Assembly: GCA_039714395.1 (NCBI GenBank)
Contig: JBDLJH010000017.1
Coordinates: 1-64,000 of the forward strand
Length of the DNA: 64,000 nt
Source of the DNA: JAPHSX01 sp039714395
Lineage (GTDB): Bacteria > Pseudomonadota > Gammaproteobacteria > Thiohalomonadales > Thiohalomonadaceae
Direction: 5' to 3'
Below the pieces are notes generated by a model. The model was not told the DNA's origin and ran no database searches. It was given only the letters and a program-made list of their open reading frames with translations. The first letter of the stretch is position 1, and the number at the start of each line of letters is the position of its first letter. This document shows, piece by piece, positions 36,450 through 45,044 of the stretch. Both the position numbers and the translations under genes were made by a program.

Positions 36450-36782
36450 TCAGGCGGCGTGATGGGCGAGGGACGGCGACTCGATACCGACGTACTCACT
36501 AACACCTTCAATGGCAAACTCGCTCATCACAACCTTGTCGAGTAAGGCACCTACCGTAGGTGTCGTATTAAGATTTACCTTTAGCCCATCAAATACATCG
36601 GCGATCATTAACTCTATTTGCCGTTTGCCTTCGCTGTTCATATGCAGGTCTTTGACCAGATAATCCGTCTCTTCAATGGTATCAATATCGGTATCAAGTG
36701 ACTCTGCGATAACGGCCATCAGGCTCATACCCATGAGATTCTTTACTGATTCCAGCTCGTTACTGCCAGCTCGGATGCACAT
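36450..36782 (-). CDS. acyl-carrier-protein-like protein, degenerate site
   Basis: 110 residues. The region AESLDTDIDTIEETDYLVKD, followed by LHMNSEGKRQIEL and PTVGALLDKV, aligns by eye with acyl carrier proteins: predicted helix I, a loop, then the segment holding the phosphopantetheine serine. Here the usual Asp-Ser-Leu is Asn-Ser-Glu, so the serine is kept but its neighbours are not. It may be a non-canonical carrier or only an ACP-fold protein. A 27-residue tail follows the domain. ATG 36782 has AGGAG about nine bases upstream. The gene has its own promoter with an FNR-like box. Confidence 0.5.
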   Translation of the reverse strand: MCIRAGSNELESVKNLMGMSLMAVIAESLDTDIDTIEETDYLVKDLHMNSEGKRQIELMIADVFDGLKVNLNTTPTVGALLDKVVMSEFAIEGVSEYVGIESPSLAHHAA

Positions 36783-36853
36783 TGTAGTGACTCCTGTATC
36801 GGGGGGAGAAGATAAGTGTTGCATCACTGCTACCACAATGAGCAAGCACCATC

Positions 36854-36881
36854 AGTATATTAGAAAATACTAATAGATCAA
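36854..36881 (-). promoter_or_regulatory. putative promoter of ACP-like gene
   Basis: On the minus strand: TTGATC (36881-36876), 16-bp spacer, TATACT (36859-36854). An alternative -10, TATTTT (36869-36864), would place the start 41-42 bp from the FNR-like box centre, as in a class II activated promoter. Confidence 0.4.
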
Positions 36882-36891
36882 GTGGTGTGAC

Positions 36892-36905
36892 ATGATATGG
36901 ATCAA
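36892..36905. promoter_or_regulatory. FNR/Anr-like box
   Basis: ATGATATGGATCAA matches TTGAT-N4-ATCAA except at the first base. It lies in the 225-bp divergent region between the ACP-like and thiopurine methyltransferase genes; geometry fits the leftward gene better. The locus has its own Fnr homologue at 58126. Confidence 0.5.
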
Positions 36906-37007
36906 GTAAGACGGAATAGTTTGTGCACCCCAGATGGTGCTCGGGTGTCAGATTAGGCCATAATCCGATATAAATACCCTGATAATGACGATACTGGGAG
37001 AGCAAGT

Positions 37008-37643
37008 TTGAAGCACGAATTTTGGCACGAACGGTGGCAGCAGGATCAGATAGGCTTCCATCAGCAGGAGATCAACGGCTACCTTACCTCCCACTGGGAA
37101 GAGTTGGGTCTACCCGCTGGGGTACCGGTGTTTGTGCCACTGTGTGGCAAGAGCCTCGATATGTTGTGGCTGCGTGAGCAGGGTCACCCGGTTTTCGGTA
37201 TCGAGCTGAGCCGCAAGGCGGTGGAGGCCTTCTTCCACGAGAATGAGATCGAGCCCAGCGTTAACGAGACTGAGAGTTTCGTCGAGTACAGTGTTGAGCA
37301 GCTTACCCTCTTCGCCGGAGACTACTTCAAGCTCACTACTCAGGATCTGGGACAGATTCATGCTGTTTTCGACCGTGCCGCCCTTATCGCCCTGCCGCCA
37401 GAGATGCGGGCCGACTACGTCAAACATATGGCCGCCCTGCTGCCTGCTGGAGCACACATCCTGCTGGTTACCATGCACTACCCGCAGGGCGCCCTTGAGG
37501 GGCCACCCTTCAGCGTAGAGGAGAGCGAGGTGCAATCACTCTATAGAGAGCACTTCAGTATAGAAAAGAAGGGTACGTGGGATGCCGAGGGGCCGCGTGG
37601 AATTCCTGTACAGGAGACGGTTTACCTGATGACGCGTAAATAA
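37008..37643 (+). CDS. tpm: thiopurine S-methyltransferase
   Basis: 211 residues. It begins MKHEFWHERWQQDQIGFHQ and contains VFVPLCGKSLDMLWL, then FDRAALIALPPEMRADYVKH, all diagnostic of bacterial TPMT. The enzyme moves a methyl group from S-adenosylmethionine to sulfur, and some bacterial members methylate selenium or tellurium oxyanions. The start is TTG at 37008 with GGGAG seven bases upstream; the N-terminal family motif begins right there, so the start is secure. Cytoplasmic. selD and mnmH lie 2-5 kb away, hinting at selenium handling. Confidence 0.92.
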   Translation: MKHEFWHERWQQDQIGFHQQEINGYLTSHWEELGLPAGVPVFVPLCGKSLDMLWLREQGHPVFGIELSRKAVEAFFHENEIEPSVNETESFVEYSVEQLTLFAGDYFKLTTQDLGQIHAVFDRAALIALPPEMRADYVKHMAALLPAGAHILLVTMHYPQGALEGPPFSVEESEVQSLYREHFSIEKKGTWDAEGPRGIPVQETVYLMTRK

Positions 37644-37647
37644 ACCG

Positions 37648-37992
37648 TTAGAAGTAGCGCTCGCCACTCAGTAATTGCTGAATGTCCTTCAGGATGCTCA
37701 CACCAACACTGTCAAAATGAACCCCGATCATTCCCTGCCTTAAGTGAACCACAGTCGCCTCAATTATGTGATCGCGACTGCACTGTTCGGGTTTTGGTGA
37801 AAGGCAGAGGCAGAGTTGTTCACCCACTTGGAGAACCAGGTTCTCTGAATGTATAGCTATACCACTCAGGCTAATGTCAGAGACAGAGACAGTGTGGGCT
37901 GGTGCGGAGGCATCACCACAGGACAACGACACCTTGATATCCACAAGTTTTCGTGGACACTGCCGTCGTTCACTTTCGTCCTTCTGAAACAT
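37648..37992 (-). CDS. PilZ-domain c-di-GMP receptor
   Basis: About 114 residues, essentially one PilZ domain: the RxxxR motif is ERRQCPRKLV and the DxSxxG motif is DISLSGIAI, both needed to bind cyclic di-GMP. ATG 37992 lies eight bases after a GAGGGG-rich site and is preferred over 38016. As a free-standing receptor it could respond to the two cyclases in this window. The target is unknown. It is convergent with tpm, four bases apart. Confidence 0.88.
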   Translation of the reverse strand: MFQKDESERRQCPRKLVDIKVSLSCGDASAPAHTVSVSDISLSGIAIHSENLVLQVGEQLCLCLSPKPEQCSRDHIIEATVVHLRQGMIGVHFDSVGVSILKDIQQLLSGERYF

Positions 37993-38118
37993 TGTTATTA
38001 CCCCCCCCTCTACCATCTTACAGATTATGGGGTCTTTTCTCGATTATTCAATGAGCATGTTTTGCTAAAGCTGTGGGGTGCGAACCGTATAGCGATGAGG
38101 CATTTCAACGAGCGATTG

Positions 38119-38625
38119 TCATACGCTGCTAAATGCTTCACGGTACTTAATTACACCTCTATGATTTTTCAAAGATTCTGGAATTAATTCCAGAATCATA
38201 AATACTTCATCAGGGACTTCGTACTCTGATTTGATGCCATATTTCACCGATGGAATAAATCCGAATTTAGGGTAGTAATGTGGATGCCCTAAAACAACGA
38301 CAGCATCGTAACCTAGCGATTGGCAATATTCTAACCCTGCTTTCACTAGTTTAGAACCAATTCCTTGGTTCTGATATTGGCTTAATACGGCCATAGGTGC
38401 CAATCCCATAATTTTTAATTTATTTTCATAGCCAGATAATTCAACTGGTGTAAACAATATGTGCCCAACTACTTTGTGTTCAGTTTCTGCGACTAATGAA
38501 ATATAAGCACAGCCACTACTTCTAAGTGCGTCTACTAAATTAGCCTCTACTTCCGTTTCAAATGCCTCTGAATTTACTTCCCATATCTTCTCTATATCAG
38601 AAGGTTGTTCTTTACGGACATTCAT
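38119..38625 (-). CDS. GNAT-family N-acetyltransferase
   Basis: 168 residues. The GNAT acetyl-CoA site is APMAVLSQYQNQGIGSKLV; later GHPHYYPKFGFIPS matches the group of predicted N-acetyltransferases (YhbS-like) with a PxYYxxFGF motif. Substrate unknown. The gene is visibly more AT-rich than its neighbours, as is the DUF1877 gene upstream, which suggests acquisition from another source. The start ATG at 38625 is standard. Confidence 0.88.
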   Translation of the reverse strand: MNVRKEQPSDIEKIWEVNSEAFETEVEANLVDALRSSGCAYISLVAETEHKVVGHILFTPVELSGYENKLKIMGLAPMAVLSQYQNQGIGSKLVKAGLEYCQSLGYDAVVVLGHPHYYPKFGFIPSVKYGIKSEYEVPDEVFMILELIPESLKNHRGVIKYREAFSSV

Positions 38626-38642
38626 TTGTCACCTGTTGTGAA

Positions 38643-38676
38643 TAACGCTTACATAAGGAGCGTTACAGTTAACGCT
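38643..38676. repeat. triple TAACGCT palindromic block
   Basis: TAACGCT (38643-38649), its inverse AGCGTTA (38659-38665) and TAACGCT again (38670-38676) occur in the gap between two AT-rich genes. It resembles cassette-junction palindromes, but the attC core consensus is not met. Confidence 0.4.
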
Positions 38677-38710
38677 AGCGAATGATTTAATGTGCTTGTG
38701 TAGAGTGTAT

Positions 38711-39316
38711 TTAGCATAGATATACAGCCATACCCAAATTATGTTTAGAGCAGTTTGCTATAAAGGTCTTCAAGTTCTCAAAGTACTCTGAGATGTATTC
38801 AAATCCCTCTGCGCCATCTCTAACCCAGATGTTTGGATATATATCGAGCTTATCCATTTCACTAGGATTGTAGTTTTGGTAAAGCTGTTCTGTAGTTATG
38901 TTTGAAATTATTTTTTCAATCTCTTTTACTGTTGAGCTGTCAATTAGTCTTGCTGGCCCATAACCTACCTCAATATCACCAGCAGTTTCTCCTCCAAGAG
39001 TAATAAAATCCATTGGTGGCTCCGCATCATATTCTGTTTTATTAAGGCAGTAGTGTATTCCTTGCCATGATTTATCTAAATCATCATCGATATTTTCACC
39101 TTCGGTAAATTCTAGAACTGGGGCATCAATAGCATCATTGATTTTGCTTTTGGCGAACCATTTGGATAAAAACCCTTTTTTTGTATTTTCTCTTACGGCC
39201 TCTAAATATATATCAGGATCATCGGCCGCAATAAGCCTCCAAATCAAAGGCGGTGACTCGAGTATTTTATTAATGTTTATATCCGATACGCTATGAAGCG
39301 CTATACACATTCCCAT
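38711..39316 (-). CDS. DUF1877-family protein (YfbM-like)
   Basis: 201 residues. The start MGMCIALHSVSDININKIL and the segment SWQGIHYCLN followed by PMDFITLGGE are typical of DUF1877 (E. coli YfbM), a soluble family of unknown function often found in accessory regions. It is AT-rich relative to the core genes and oriented with the GNAT gene, 85 bp upstream of it. The 218 bp beyond its start hold no gene I can support. Confidence 0.85.
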   Translation of the reverse strand: MGMCIALHSVSDININKILESPPLIWRLIAADDPDIYLEAVRENTKKGFLSKWFAKSKINDAIDAPVLEFTEGENIDDDLDKSWQGIHYCLNKTEYDAEPPMDFITLGGETAGDIEVGYGPARLIDSSTVKEIEKIISNITTEQLYQNYNPSEMDKLDIYPNIWVRDGAEGFEYISEYFENLKTFIANCSKHNLGMAVYLC

Positions 39317-39534
39317 ATTCTATGATTCCTTAACGCACAAAAATCCAGCACCTTACAAATCAATCATTTAGCCTCTTGAAACAGAGCCTAAAAGGATTTG
39401 CTAACGGAGCTGCTCTTTGGGGAGTGACTTTAGGGTGAGGTGGTGATTGCCATGCCCTCTACTCATTCCCTTGAGTTCTGAGCATACCCCTGTGCTGTGA
39501 CATTGAAAACCCCTATAGAACACAGGGATTGGTG

Positions 39535-40653
39535 CTACGGCTGGTACTGAATACCCTGCTGGGTGAGGTACTCGATAACAGCCTGCTTATCACCCTTAAA
39601 AGCGATCTGTTTTTCATTGGTTTTGATCTGGTAGTCGTACATCGGGTCGTAATAGTTGCCGAGTAGTTCGTGTATCCATTCTCTATGGGCCTCTACGTCG
39701 CCGTTGTCACGTTGTTGGCGGATGGCATTTTCCATTACCTTGCGCAGTTCTTCGTGGCGGCTGCCGCCGAGGCGTTTTTTGATCTTGTCGATGCTGGTGA
39801 GCAGAGAGTCGCCCCACTTCTCGAAACCTTCCTGTTCACCATAAATGGCAACGTGTTCGGCCAGTGACTCGTGAATGTATTCCTGATGGGTGATCGCGAC
39901 CCGTTCATCCAGAGTGGCTTCGAGGACGACTAGTGGCGAGTCACGGAATTTGTCGCGAATGTTGTCGGGCATGAAGCAGGAGCCGACGTTGCGGTGCTCG
40001 TCCTCCACGGCGAAGGCGGGGTTACCAGCGGCGCGGATCTTAATCAGTTCAATGGAGAGGGTATTCTCGAAACTGATCTGACGCGGTTGCGGGGTGGCGT
40101 GGTTGCCGAAGGCGGAGCCACGGTGCCATGCCAGCCCTTCGAGATCGATCATCGGTGAGAGTTTATGCAGTAGCAGGGTTTTGCCGACGCCGGTGCGCCC
40201 GCCGATAACGATCGGCTTGACCTCCTGGCTGCTCACCTCTAACTCGTCGATGAGAAAACGACGTAGCGCCTTGTAACCGCCCTTGATCCGCGGGTAGAGG
40301 ATGCCGGTCTCTTCATAGAGCCACTGTTGGCTGATCTTCGAGCGCATGCCACCGCGAAAACAGTAGAGCACGCCAGTGGGGTGTTGTTCGGCGAAGGCCT
40401 GCCACTTGGCAATGCGCTCGGCCTTATTCTGGCCGGTGACCAGTTCGTGACCGAGGTCAATGGCGGCGTCCTGCCCCAGGTGTTTGTACTGCTTGCCGAT
40501 CTGCTCACGCTCGTCGTCGTCGATGAGATGCTGGTTCTCGGCGTGGGGAAAGTGACCCTGGTAGAACTCAATGGGGGCACGGACGTCGAGCAGTGGGACA
40601 TCCTCAGTGACGAGGCGGCGGAAATCTTCTACCTGAGGCAGTTCCTGTGACAT
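39535..40653 (-). CDS. mnmH: tRNA 2-selenouridine/geranyl-2-thiouridine synthase
   Basis: 372 residues. An N-terminal rhodanese domain with catalytic Cys98 in YCFRGGMRS and a C-terminal P-loop domain with GGRTGVGKT (151-159) identify MnmH (SelU, YbbB). It replaces sulfur with selenium at the wobble uridine of Lys, Glu and Gln tRNAs, using selenophosphate, through a geranylated intermediate. The selenium donor enzyme SelD is encoded directly upstream, 12 bp away, in the same operon. Full length, with all expected motifs. Confidence 0.95.
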   Translation of the reverse strand: MSQELPQVEDFRRLVTEDVPLLDVRAPIEFYQGHFPHAENQHLIDDDEREQIGKQYKHLGQDAAIDLGHELVTGQNKAERIAKWQAFAEQHPTGVLYCFRGGMRSKISQQWLYEETGILYPRIKGGYKALRRFLIDELEVSSQEVKPIVIGGRTGVGKTLLLHKLSPMIDLEGLAWHRGSAFGNHATPQPRQISFENTLSIELIKIRAAGNPAFAVEDEHRNVGSCFMPDNIRDKFRDSPLVVLEATLDERVAITHQEYIHESLAEHVAIYGEQEGFEKWGDSLLTSIDKIKKRLGGSRHEELRKVMENAIRQQRDNGDVEAHREWIHELLGNYYDPMYDYQIKTNEKQIAFKGDKQAVIEYLTQQGIQYQP

Positions 40654-40665
40654 GGGCGGCTCTAT

Positions 40666-41712
40666 TTATTTGATGGTGATAAGTGGGCCGTCGCCGGCCT
40701 CAAGCAGCTGCCCGATGGGGCTAAGCTCTAAACCTGCCGCCGTGGTGATGGCGTAAAACTCAGCCTCTGCAGCCGGGTCGAGTGCCACCAGTAGACCACC
40801 GGAGGTTTGCGGGTCGCACAGCAGGGTGCGTTGGATATCGCTCATTTCGCCAACCTTGTGGCCGTAGCTGTCGAAGTTTCGTTGGGCACCACCGGGCGAG
40901 CAGCCGAGATGAATGTACTCTTCTATATCTTCCAGTTTGGGCACGGCGCTGTAGTCGATCTCGGCGTGCACCTTACTGCCTTCGCACATCTCACGCAGGT
41001 GGCCGAGCAGGCCGAAGCCGGTAACGTCGGTCATTGCCTTCACGGCTTCGAGATCGCCCAGTGCGGCGCCGATTTTATTGAGCTGACTCATGGTGTCGGT
41101 GGCGAGACGCTCATGCTCGGGTTTTAGTTTCTTCTGCTTCTGCGCGGTGGTGAGAATGCCAATGCCCAGCGGCTTGGTGAGGTAGAGCTTGCAGCCTGCC
41201 TCGGCGGTGCTGTTCTGCTTAAGGTGCTTGTTTTGCACGATGCCGGTCACAGCGAGGCCGAAGATGGGCTCGGGTGAGTCGATGGAGTGGCCCCCGGCCA
41301 GCGGGATGCCGGCATCGGCACAGGCGGCGCGGCCACCGTCGACTACTTTACTGGCCACCTCCGGTCCCAGTTTGTCGATGGGCCAGCCGAAGATGGCGAT
41401 GGCCATTAGCGGCTGGCCGCCCATGGCGTAGACATCGGAGATGGCATTGGTGGCGGCGATGCGCCCGAATTCAAAGGGGTCATCGACGATGGGCATAAAA
41501 AAATCGGTGGTGCTGATCACCGAGCGACCATCGTCCAGATCGTAGGCGGCGGCGTCATCACGCGAATCGTTGCCTACCAGTAATTTGGGATCGAGGGCCA
41601 TGGCAAAGCCGCTGTTGAGGATCTCCTCCAGCAGATTGGGGGCGATTTTGCAGCCACAGCCGGAGCCGTGGCTGTATTCGGTCATGCGAATCGGGGCTTT
41701 GTTGCTACTCAT
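40666..41712 (-). CDS. selD: selenophosphate synthase
   Basis: 348 residues. The N-terminus has YSHGSGCGCKIAP with catalytic Cys19 and Lys22, as in E. coli SelD (a cysteine, not selenocysteine). Further AIR-synthase-like motifs include LVGNDSRDDAAAYDL and GGQPLMAIAIFGWP. It makes selenophosphate from selenide and ATP. Only mnmH is nearby; no selA/selB or in-frame TGA selenoprotein gene is seen in this window, so supply for tRNA modification is the visible use. ATG 41712 follows AAGGA; the 32-residue extension is not conserved. Confidence 0.95.
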   Translation of the reverse strand: MSSNKAPIRMTEYSHGSGCGCKIAPNLLEEILNSGFAMALDPKLLVGNDSRDDAAAYDLDDGRSVISTTDFFMPIVDDPFEFGRIAATNAISDVYAMGGQPLMAIAIFGWPIDKLGPEVASKVVDGGRAACADAGIPLAGGHSIDSPEPIFGLAVTGIVQNKHLKQNSTAEAGCKLYLTKPLGIGILTTAQKQKKLKPEHERLATDTMSQLNKIGAALGDLEAVKAMTDVTGFGLLGHLREMCEGSKVHAEIDYSAVPKLEDIEEYIHLGCSPGGAQRNFDSYGHKVGEMSDIQRTLLCDPQTSGGLLVALDPAAEAEFYAITTAAGLELSPIGQLLEAGDGPLITIK

Positions 41713-41865
41713 GTGACGTAAATCCTTGCCGATGGGGTCAATGTGGCGCAGATTATACACCACGAAATGGCGGTGAGCCGTGAGGCGGTGGATAGAGGAT
41801 GTGATCATCTCATCGGTTGCCTGACACTAGTTATCTATAGGGTAAGAAACAAGAGGATTCAATGG

Positions 41866-42345
41866 GTGAGGAAGCAGAATAGCTGGTTTTATTTTCTCTG
41901 CCTGGCGCTATGGCTATCGGTGGCGACGGCTGAGAGCGTTGATTTGAGTACACTGCAAAAAGGGGCGGCAGCGGGCGATGCCTATGCGCAGCTCAATCTG
42001 GGGGCGGCCTACGATAATGGTATCGGTGTAAAGCGTGATATCGACAAGGCACTGCACTGGTATCAGAAGGCGGCGGAGCAAGGAGTGGCCGAGGCGCAGT
42101 TCAACCTGGCCCATCTGTTGGTGACCGAGGAGATTAGTGCAGTGGCTGCCGCCGAGTGGATGCAAAAGGCGGCAGAGCAGGGGATGGTGGATGCCGAGTA
42201 TCTGCTCGGGGTGATCTACGCCGAGGGTATTGGGGTGGAGATGAATCATGCTGAGGCGCGTATCTGGTTAAAGAAGGCGGTGGCCAGGGGGCACTCCGAG
42301 GCGGAGCGTTTTCTTAAGGAAATGAAGTCGCCTAAACAGCCATGA
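41866..42345 (+). CDS. secreted Sel1-repeat protein
   Basis: About 159 residues. A signal peptide (WFYFLCLALWLSVATAE) leads to three Sel1 repeats of about 36 residues (AAAGDAYAQLNLGAAYDNG, AAEQGVAEAQFNLAHLL, AAEQGMVDAEYLLGVIYAEG), forming a helical solenoid for protein contacts in the periplasm. The GTG at 41866 is used, with AGAGGA eight bases before it; the frame further upstream lies over the divergent selD start. Partner unknown. Confidence 0.82.
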   Translation: MRKQNSWFYFLCLALWLSVATAESVDLSTLQKGAAAGDAYAQLNLGAAYDNGIGVKRDIDKALHWYQKAAEQGVAEAQFNLAHLLVTEEISAVAAAEWMQKAAEQGMVDAEYLLGVIYAEGIGVEMNHAEARIWLKKAVARGHSEAERFLKEMKSPKQP

Positions 42346-42444
42346 TTTAATAGAGATCGAGCAGGGACTTTTTTTTCGTGTGGAAAGTGGCGCATTCAGG
42401 TACAATCGCGCCCTATTTTGCCCCATTTAACCGGAATTACCCCT

Positions 42445-44262
42445 GTGATTGAGAATCTTCGTAACATAGCTATTATCGCCCACGTTGACCATGGTAAGAC
42501 TACCCTGGTTGACGAACTCCTGAAGCAGTCAGACACCCTTGGTGAGCGCGCTCAGCTCGAAGAGCGTGCCATGGACTCCAACGACCAGGAGCGTGAGCGC
42601 GGCATTACCATCCTCGCCAAGCCCACCGCCATTAAGTGGGGCGAATACCGCATCAACATTGTGGATACCCCCGGACACGCCGACTTCGGCGGTGAGGTGG
42701 AGCGCGTTCTCTCCATGGTTGATTCGGTGCTGCTGCTGGTCGATGCGGTTGAAGGCCCGATGCCACAGACCCGCTTTGTTACCGAGAAGGCGCTGGCGCG
42801 TGGTCTTAAGCCCATCGTTGTGGTGAACAAGGTTGACCGTCCTGCGGCGCGTCCTGAGTGGGCGCTGGATCAGACCTTTGACCTGTTTGACCGCCTCGGT
42901 GCTACCGATGAGCAACTCGACTTCCCGGTTGTTTATGCCTCGGGCCTGGGTGGTTTTTCCGGTCTTGAGCCTGACGTGCGTGAGGGTGATATGACTCCTC
43001 TGTTGCAGTCTGTTGTTGATAACGTTCATCCACCTCAGGTTGAACTTGAAGACCCCTTCCAGCTACAGGTCTCGCAGCTTGATTACAGCAGCTATGTAGG
43101 TGTGATTGGGATTGGTCGTATCGCCCGAGGTCGTGTTAAGAACAACACCCCGGTGACCGTGGTCGATACCGATGGTCAGCGTCGCAAGGGTCGTCTCCTG
43201 CAACTGTATGGCTTTATGGGGCTGGAGCGTGTTGAAGTCGATGAGGCCCAGGCGGGTGATATCGTCTGCTTCACCGGTCTGGATCCGCTGAATATCTCCG
43301 ACACCCTGTGTGACCCCGAGGCCGTTGAGGCTTTAGCACCGCTGAGCGTTGATGAGCCGACCGTGAGCATGACCTTCCAGGTCAACAACTCACCCTTCGC
43401 CGGTAAAGACGGCAAGTTCGTTACCTCTCGTCAGATTAAAGAGCGTCTGGACCAGGAGCTGGTTCACAACGTGGCGCTGCGTGTTGAGCAGGGCTCTGAT
43501 CCGGACAAGTTCCGCGTCTCCGGTCGTGGTGAGCTGCACCTCTCTGTACTGATCGAAAACATGCGCCGCGAAGGCTTCGAGCTGGGTGTTTCCCGCCCTG
43601 AGGTTATCATCCGTACCATCGATGGCGAGCCGCAGGAGCCGTTTGAGCAGGTGACCGTTGATGTGGAAGATCAGCATCAGGGTGGCGTGATGGAGAAGTT
43701 GGGTGCCCGTGGTGGTGACCTGAAGAACATGGTGCCGGACGGCCACGGTCGTGTGCGTCTCGACTACATCATGCCGGCACGCGGCCTGATTGGTTTCCGT
43801 ACCGAGTTCCTCACTGCGACCCAGGGTTCCGGCCTTATCTATAGTGTCTTTGATCACTATGGCCCGTTCAAGCGAGGTGACTACGGTAGCCGCATGAATG
43901 GTGTGATGATCGCCAATGCCCCAGGCAAGGCGCTGACCAATGCCATCTTCAACCTGCAGGAGCGTGGTCGTATGTTTATCGGCCATGGTGCTGAGGTTTA
44001 CGAGGGTATGATTATCGGCCTGCACTCGCGCAGCAATGATCTGGTGGTTAATGCACTGAAGGGCAAGCAGCTGACCAATGTTCGTGCCTCGGGTACCGAT
44101 GAGGCCCAGGTGCTGACTCCGCCCCAGGTTCACACTCTGGAGCAGGCGCTGGAGTTCGTTGATGATGATGAGTTGGTGGAGGTTACCCCCAACCACATTC
44201 GTCTGCGAAAGAAGGTGCTTTCCGAGAGTGACCGCAAGAGAGAAGGTCGCAACAAGGCTTAA
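42445..44262 (+). CDS. bipA: ribosome-associated GTPase BipA/TypA
   Basis: 605 residues. The GTPase switch motifs are AHVDHGKTT (12-20), RGITI, DTPGHADFGGEVERVLSM and NKVDRP, followed by EF-G-like domains III and V and the BipA-specific C-terminal domain with GDYGSRMNGVMIA. It is a translational GTPase acting in ribosome assembly and stress response. The GTG at 42445 is chosen because the family starts at MIENLRNIAI. It is followed directly by a strong terminator. Confidence 0.96.
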   Translation: MIENLRNIAIIAHVDHGKTTLVDELLKQSDTLGERAQLEERAMDSNDQERERGITILAKPTAIKWGEYRINIVDTPGHADFGGEVERVLSMVDSVLLLVDAVEGPMPQTRFVTEKALARGLKPIVVVNKVDRPAARPEWALDQTFDLFDRLGATDEQLDFPVVYASGLGGFSGLEPDVREGDMTPLLQSVVDNVHPPQVELEDPFQLQVSQLDYSSYVGVIGIGRIARGRVKNNTPVTVVDTDGQRRKGRLLQLYGFMGLERVEVDEAQAGDIVCFTGLDPLNISDTLCDPEAVEALAPLSVDEPTVSMTFQVNNSPFAGKDGKFVTSRQIKERLDQELVHNVALRVEQGSDPDKFRVSGRGELHLSVLIENMRREGFELGVSRPEVIIRTIDGEPQEPFEQVTVDVEDQHQGGVMEKLGARGGDLKNMVPDGHGRVRLDYIMPARGLIGFRTEFLTATQGSGLIYSVFDHYGPFKRGDYGSRMNGVMIANAPGKALTNAIFNLQERGRMFIGHGAEVYEGMIIGLHSRSNDLVVNALKGKQLTNVRASGTDEAQVLTPPQVHTLEQALEFVDDDELVEVTPNHIRLRKKVLSESDRKREGRNKA

Positions 44263-44267
44263 ATGAG

Positions 44268-44295
44268 AACGGGGCTATATGCCCCGTTTTTTTTT
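44268..44295 (+). terminator. terminator after bipA
   Basis: AACGGGGC-tatat-GCCCCGTT with a run of T immediately after. Confidence 0.95.
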
Positions 44296-44444
44296 GCTCG
44301 TTTCGCCAGGTGCTCTAGACCAAGCAGTATCGGTATGAAATTCCTTACAAAATAGATGGTCGATTTCCTGATTTACATGGACTTTAATTACCAAGGTAAA
44401 TAGTAGGTATTTATCAGTGGTGACTAATATGAGGAGTCGAGACC

Positions 44445-44888
44445 ATGCGTTATTTCCAGACTGTTGTTTCCGTACTGGCCCTGTGCGGGCTGTTTTCCCT
44501 TAATGCCCAGGCGGCCCATAACGAGCATAATCCCGGTCAACACAAGGTTGTGATTCAGGTGAGTAGTGACGATGCCCGTACCCAGACCATCGCCATGAAT
44601 AATGCGGTGAATCTACAAAAGGCTTTGGGCATGGATAATGTGAGTATCGAGATCGTCGCTTACGGCCCTGGCCTCTCGATGCTAGTGGGTGGAGCGAAGC
44701 AGTCTCAGCGCGTGAGTAGCCTGGCAAAGCAGGAGATCGTCTTTAGTGCCTGTGGCAATACGATGAAGAAGGTGGCGAAGAAGCAGGGTAAACCGATGGT
44801 GTTGAGTGAGGGAGTTCAGGTGGTGTCTGCCGGGGTGCTGCGTATTATGGAGTTGCAGGAGCAGGGGTATAGTTACGTACGTCCCTGA
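44445..44888 (+). CDS. periplasmic DsrE-family protein
   Basis: 147 residues. A signal peptide (LCGLFSLNAQAAHN) is followed by a DsrE-like fold: HKVVIQVSSDDARTQTIAMN, then SIEIVAYGPGLSMLV and IVFSACGNTMKKVAKK with a single conserved-looking Cys. DsrE-type proteins carry sulfur on a cysteine; exported relatives are common in sulfur oxidisers, with unproven roles. GAGGAG upstream of the ATG supports the start. Monocistronic. Confidence 0.82.
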   Translation: MRYFQTVVSVLALCGLFSLNAQAAHNEHNPGQHKVVIQVSSDDARTQTIAMNNAVNLQKALGMDNVSIEIVAYGPGLSMLVGGAKQSQRVSSLAKQEIVFSACGNTMKKVAKKQGKPMVLSEGVQVVSAGVLRIMELQEQGYSYVRP

Positions 44889-45044
44889 TACAGGGCAACA
44901 AAACGGATAAAAGAGCGCCGGGATAAGCCCCGGTATTTAGCCTCTATTGCTGTGCCGCGTTTATTCGAGTTGTGATGGCGGTTGAATCATTTTGCGTTGC
45001 TACACTCTATAATGTGGTGAGTTTTTTTAACTGGAGATAATGGA

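Noticed and set aside
38643..38676. integron attC site
   Set aside because: The palindromes are real but the RYYYAAC/GTTRRRY core sites cannot be placed, and no integrase gene is in the window.
40666..41712. selD encoding selenocysteine at its active site
   Set aside because: The active-site codon is a normal cysteine codon and no in-frame TGA is present.
44916..44936. terminator after the DsrE-like gene
   Set aside because: Only a 5-bp CCGGG/CCCGG stem with no clear T run; not enough to call.
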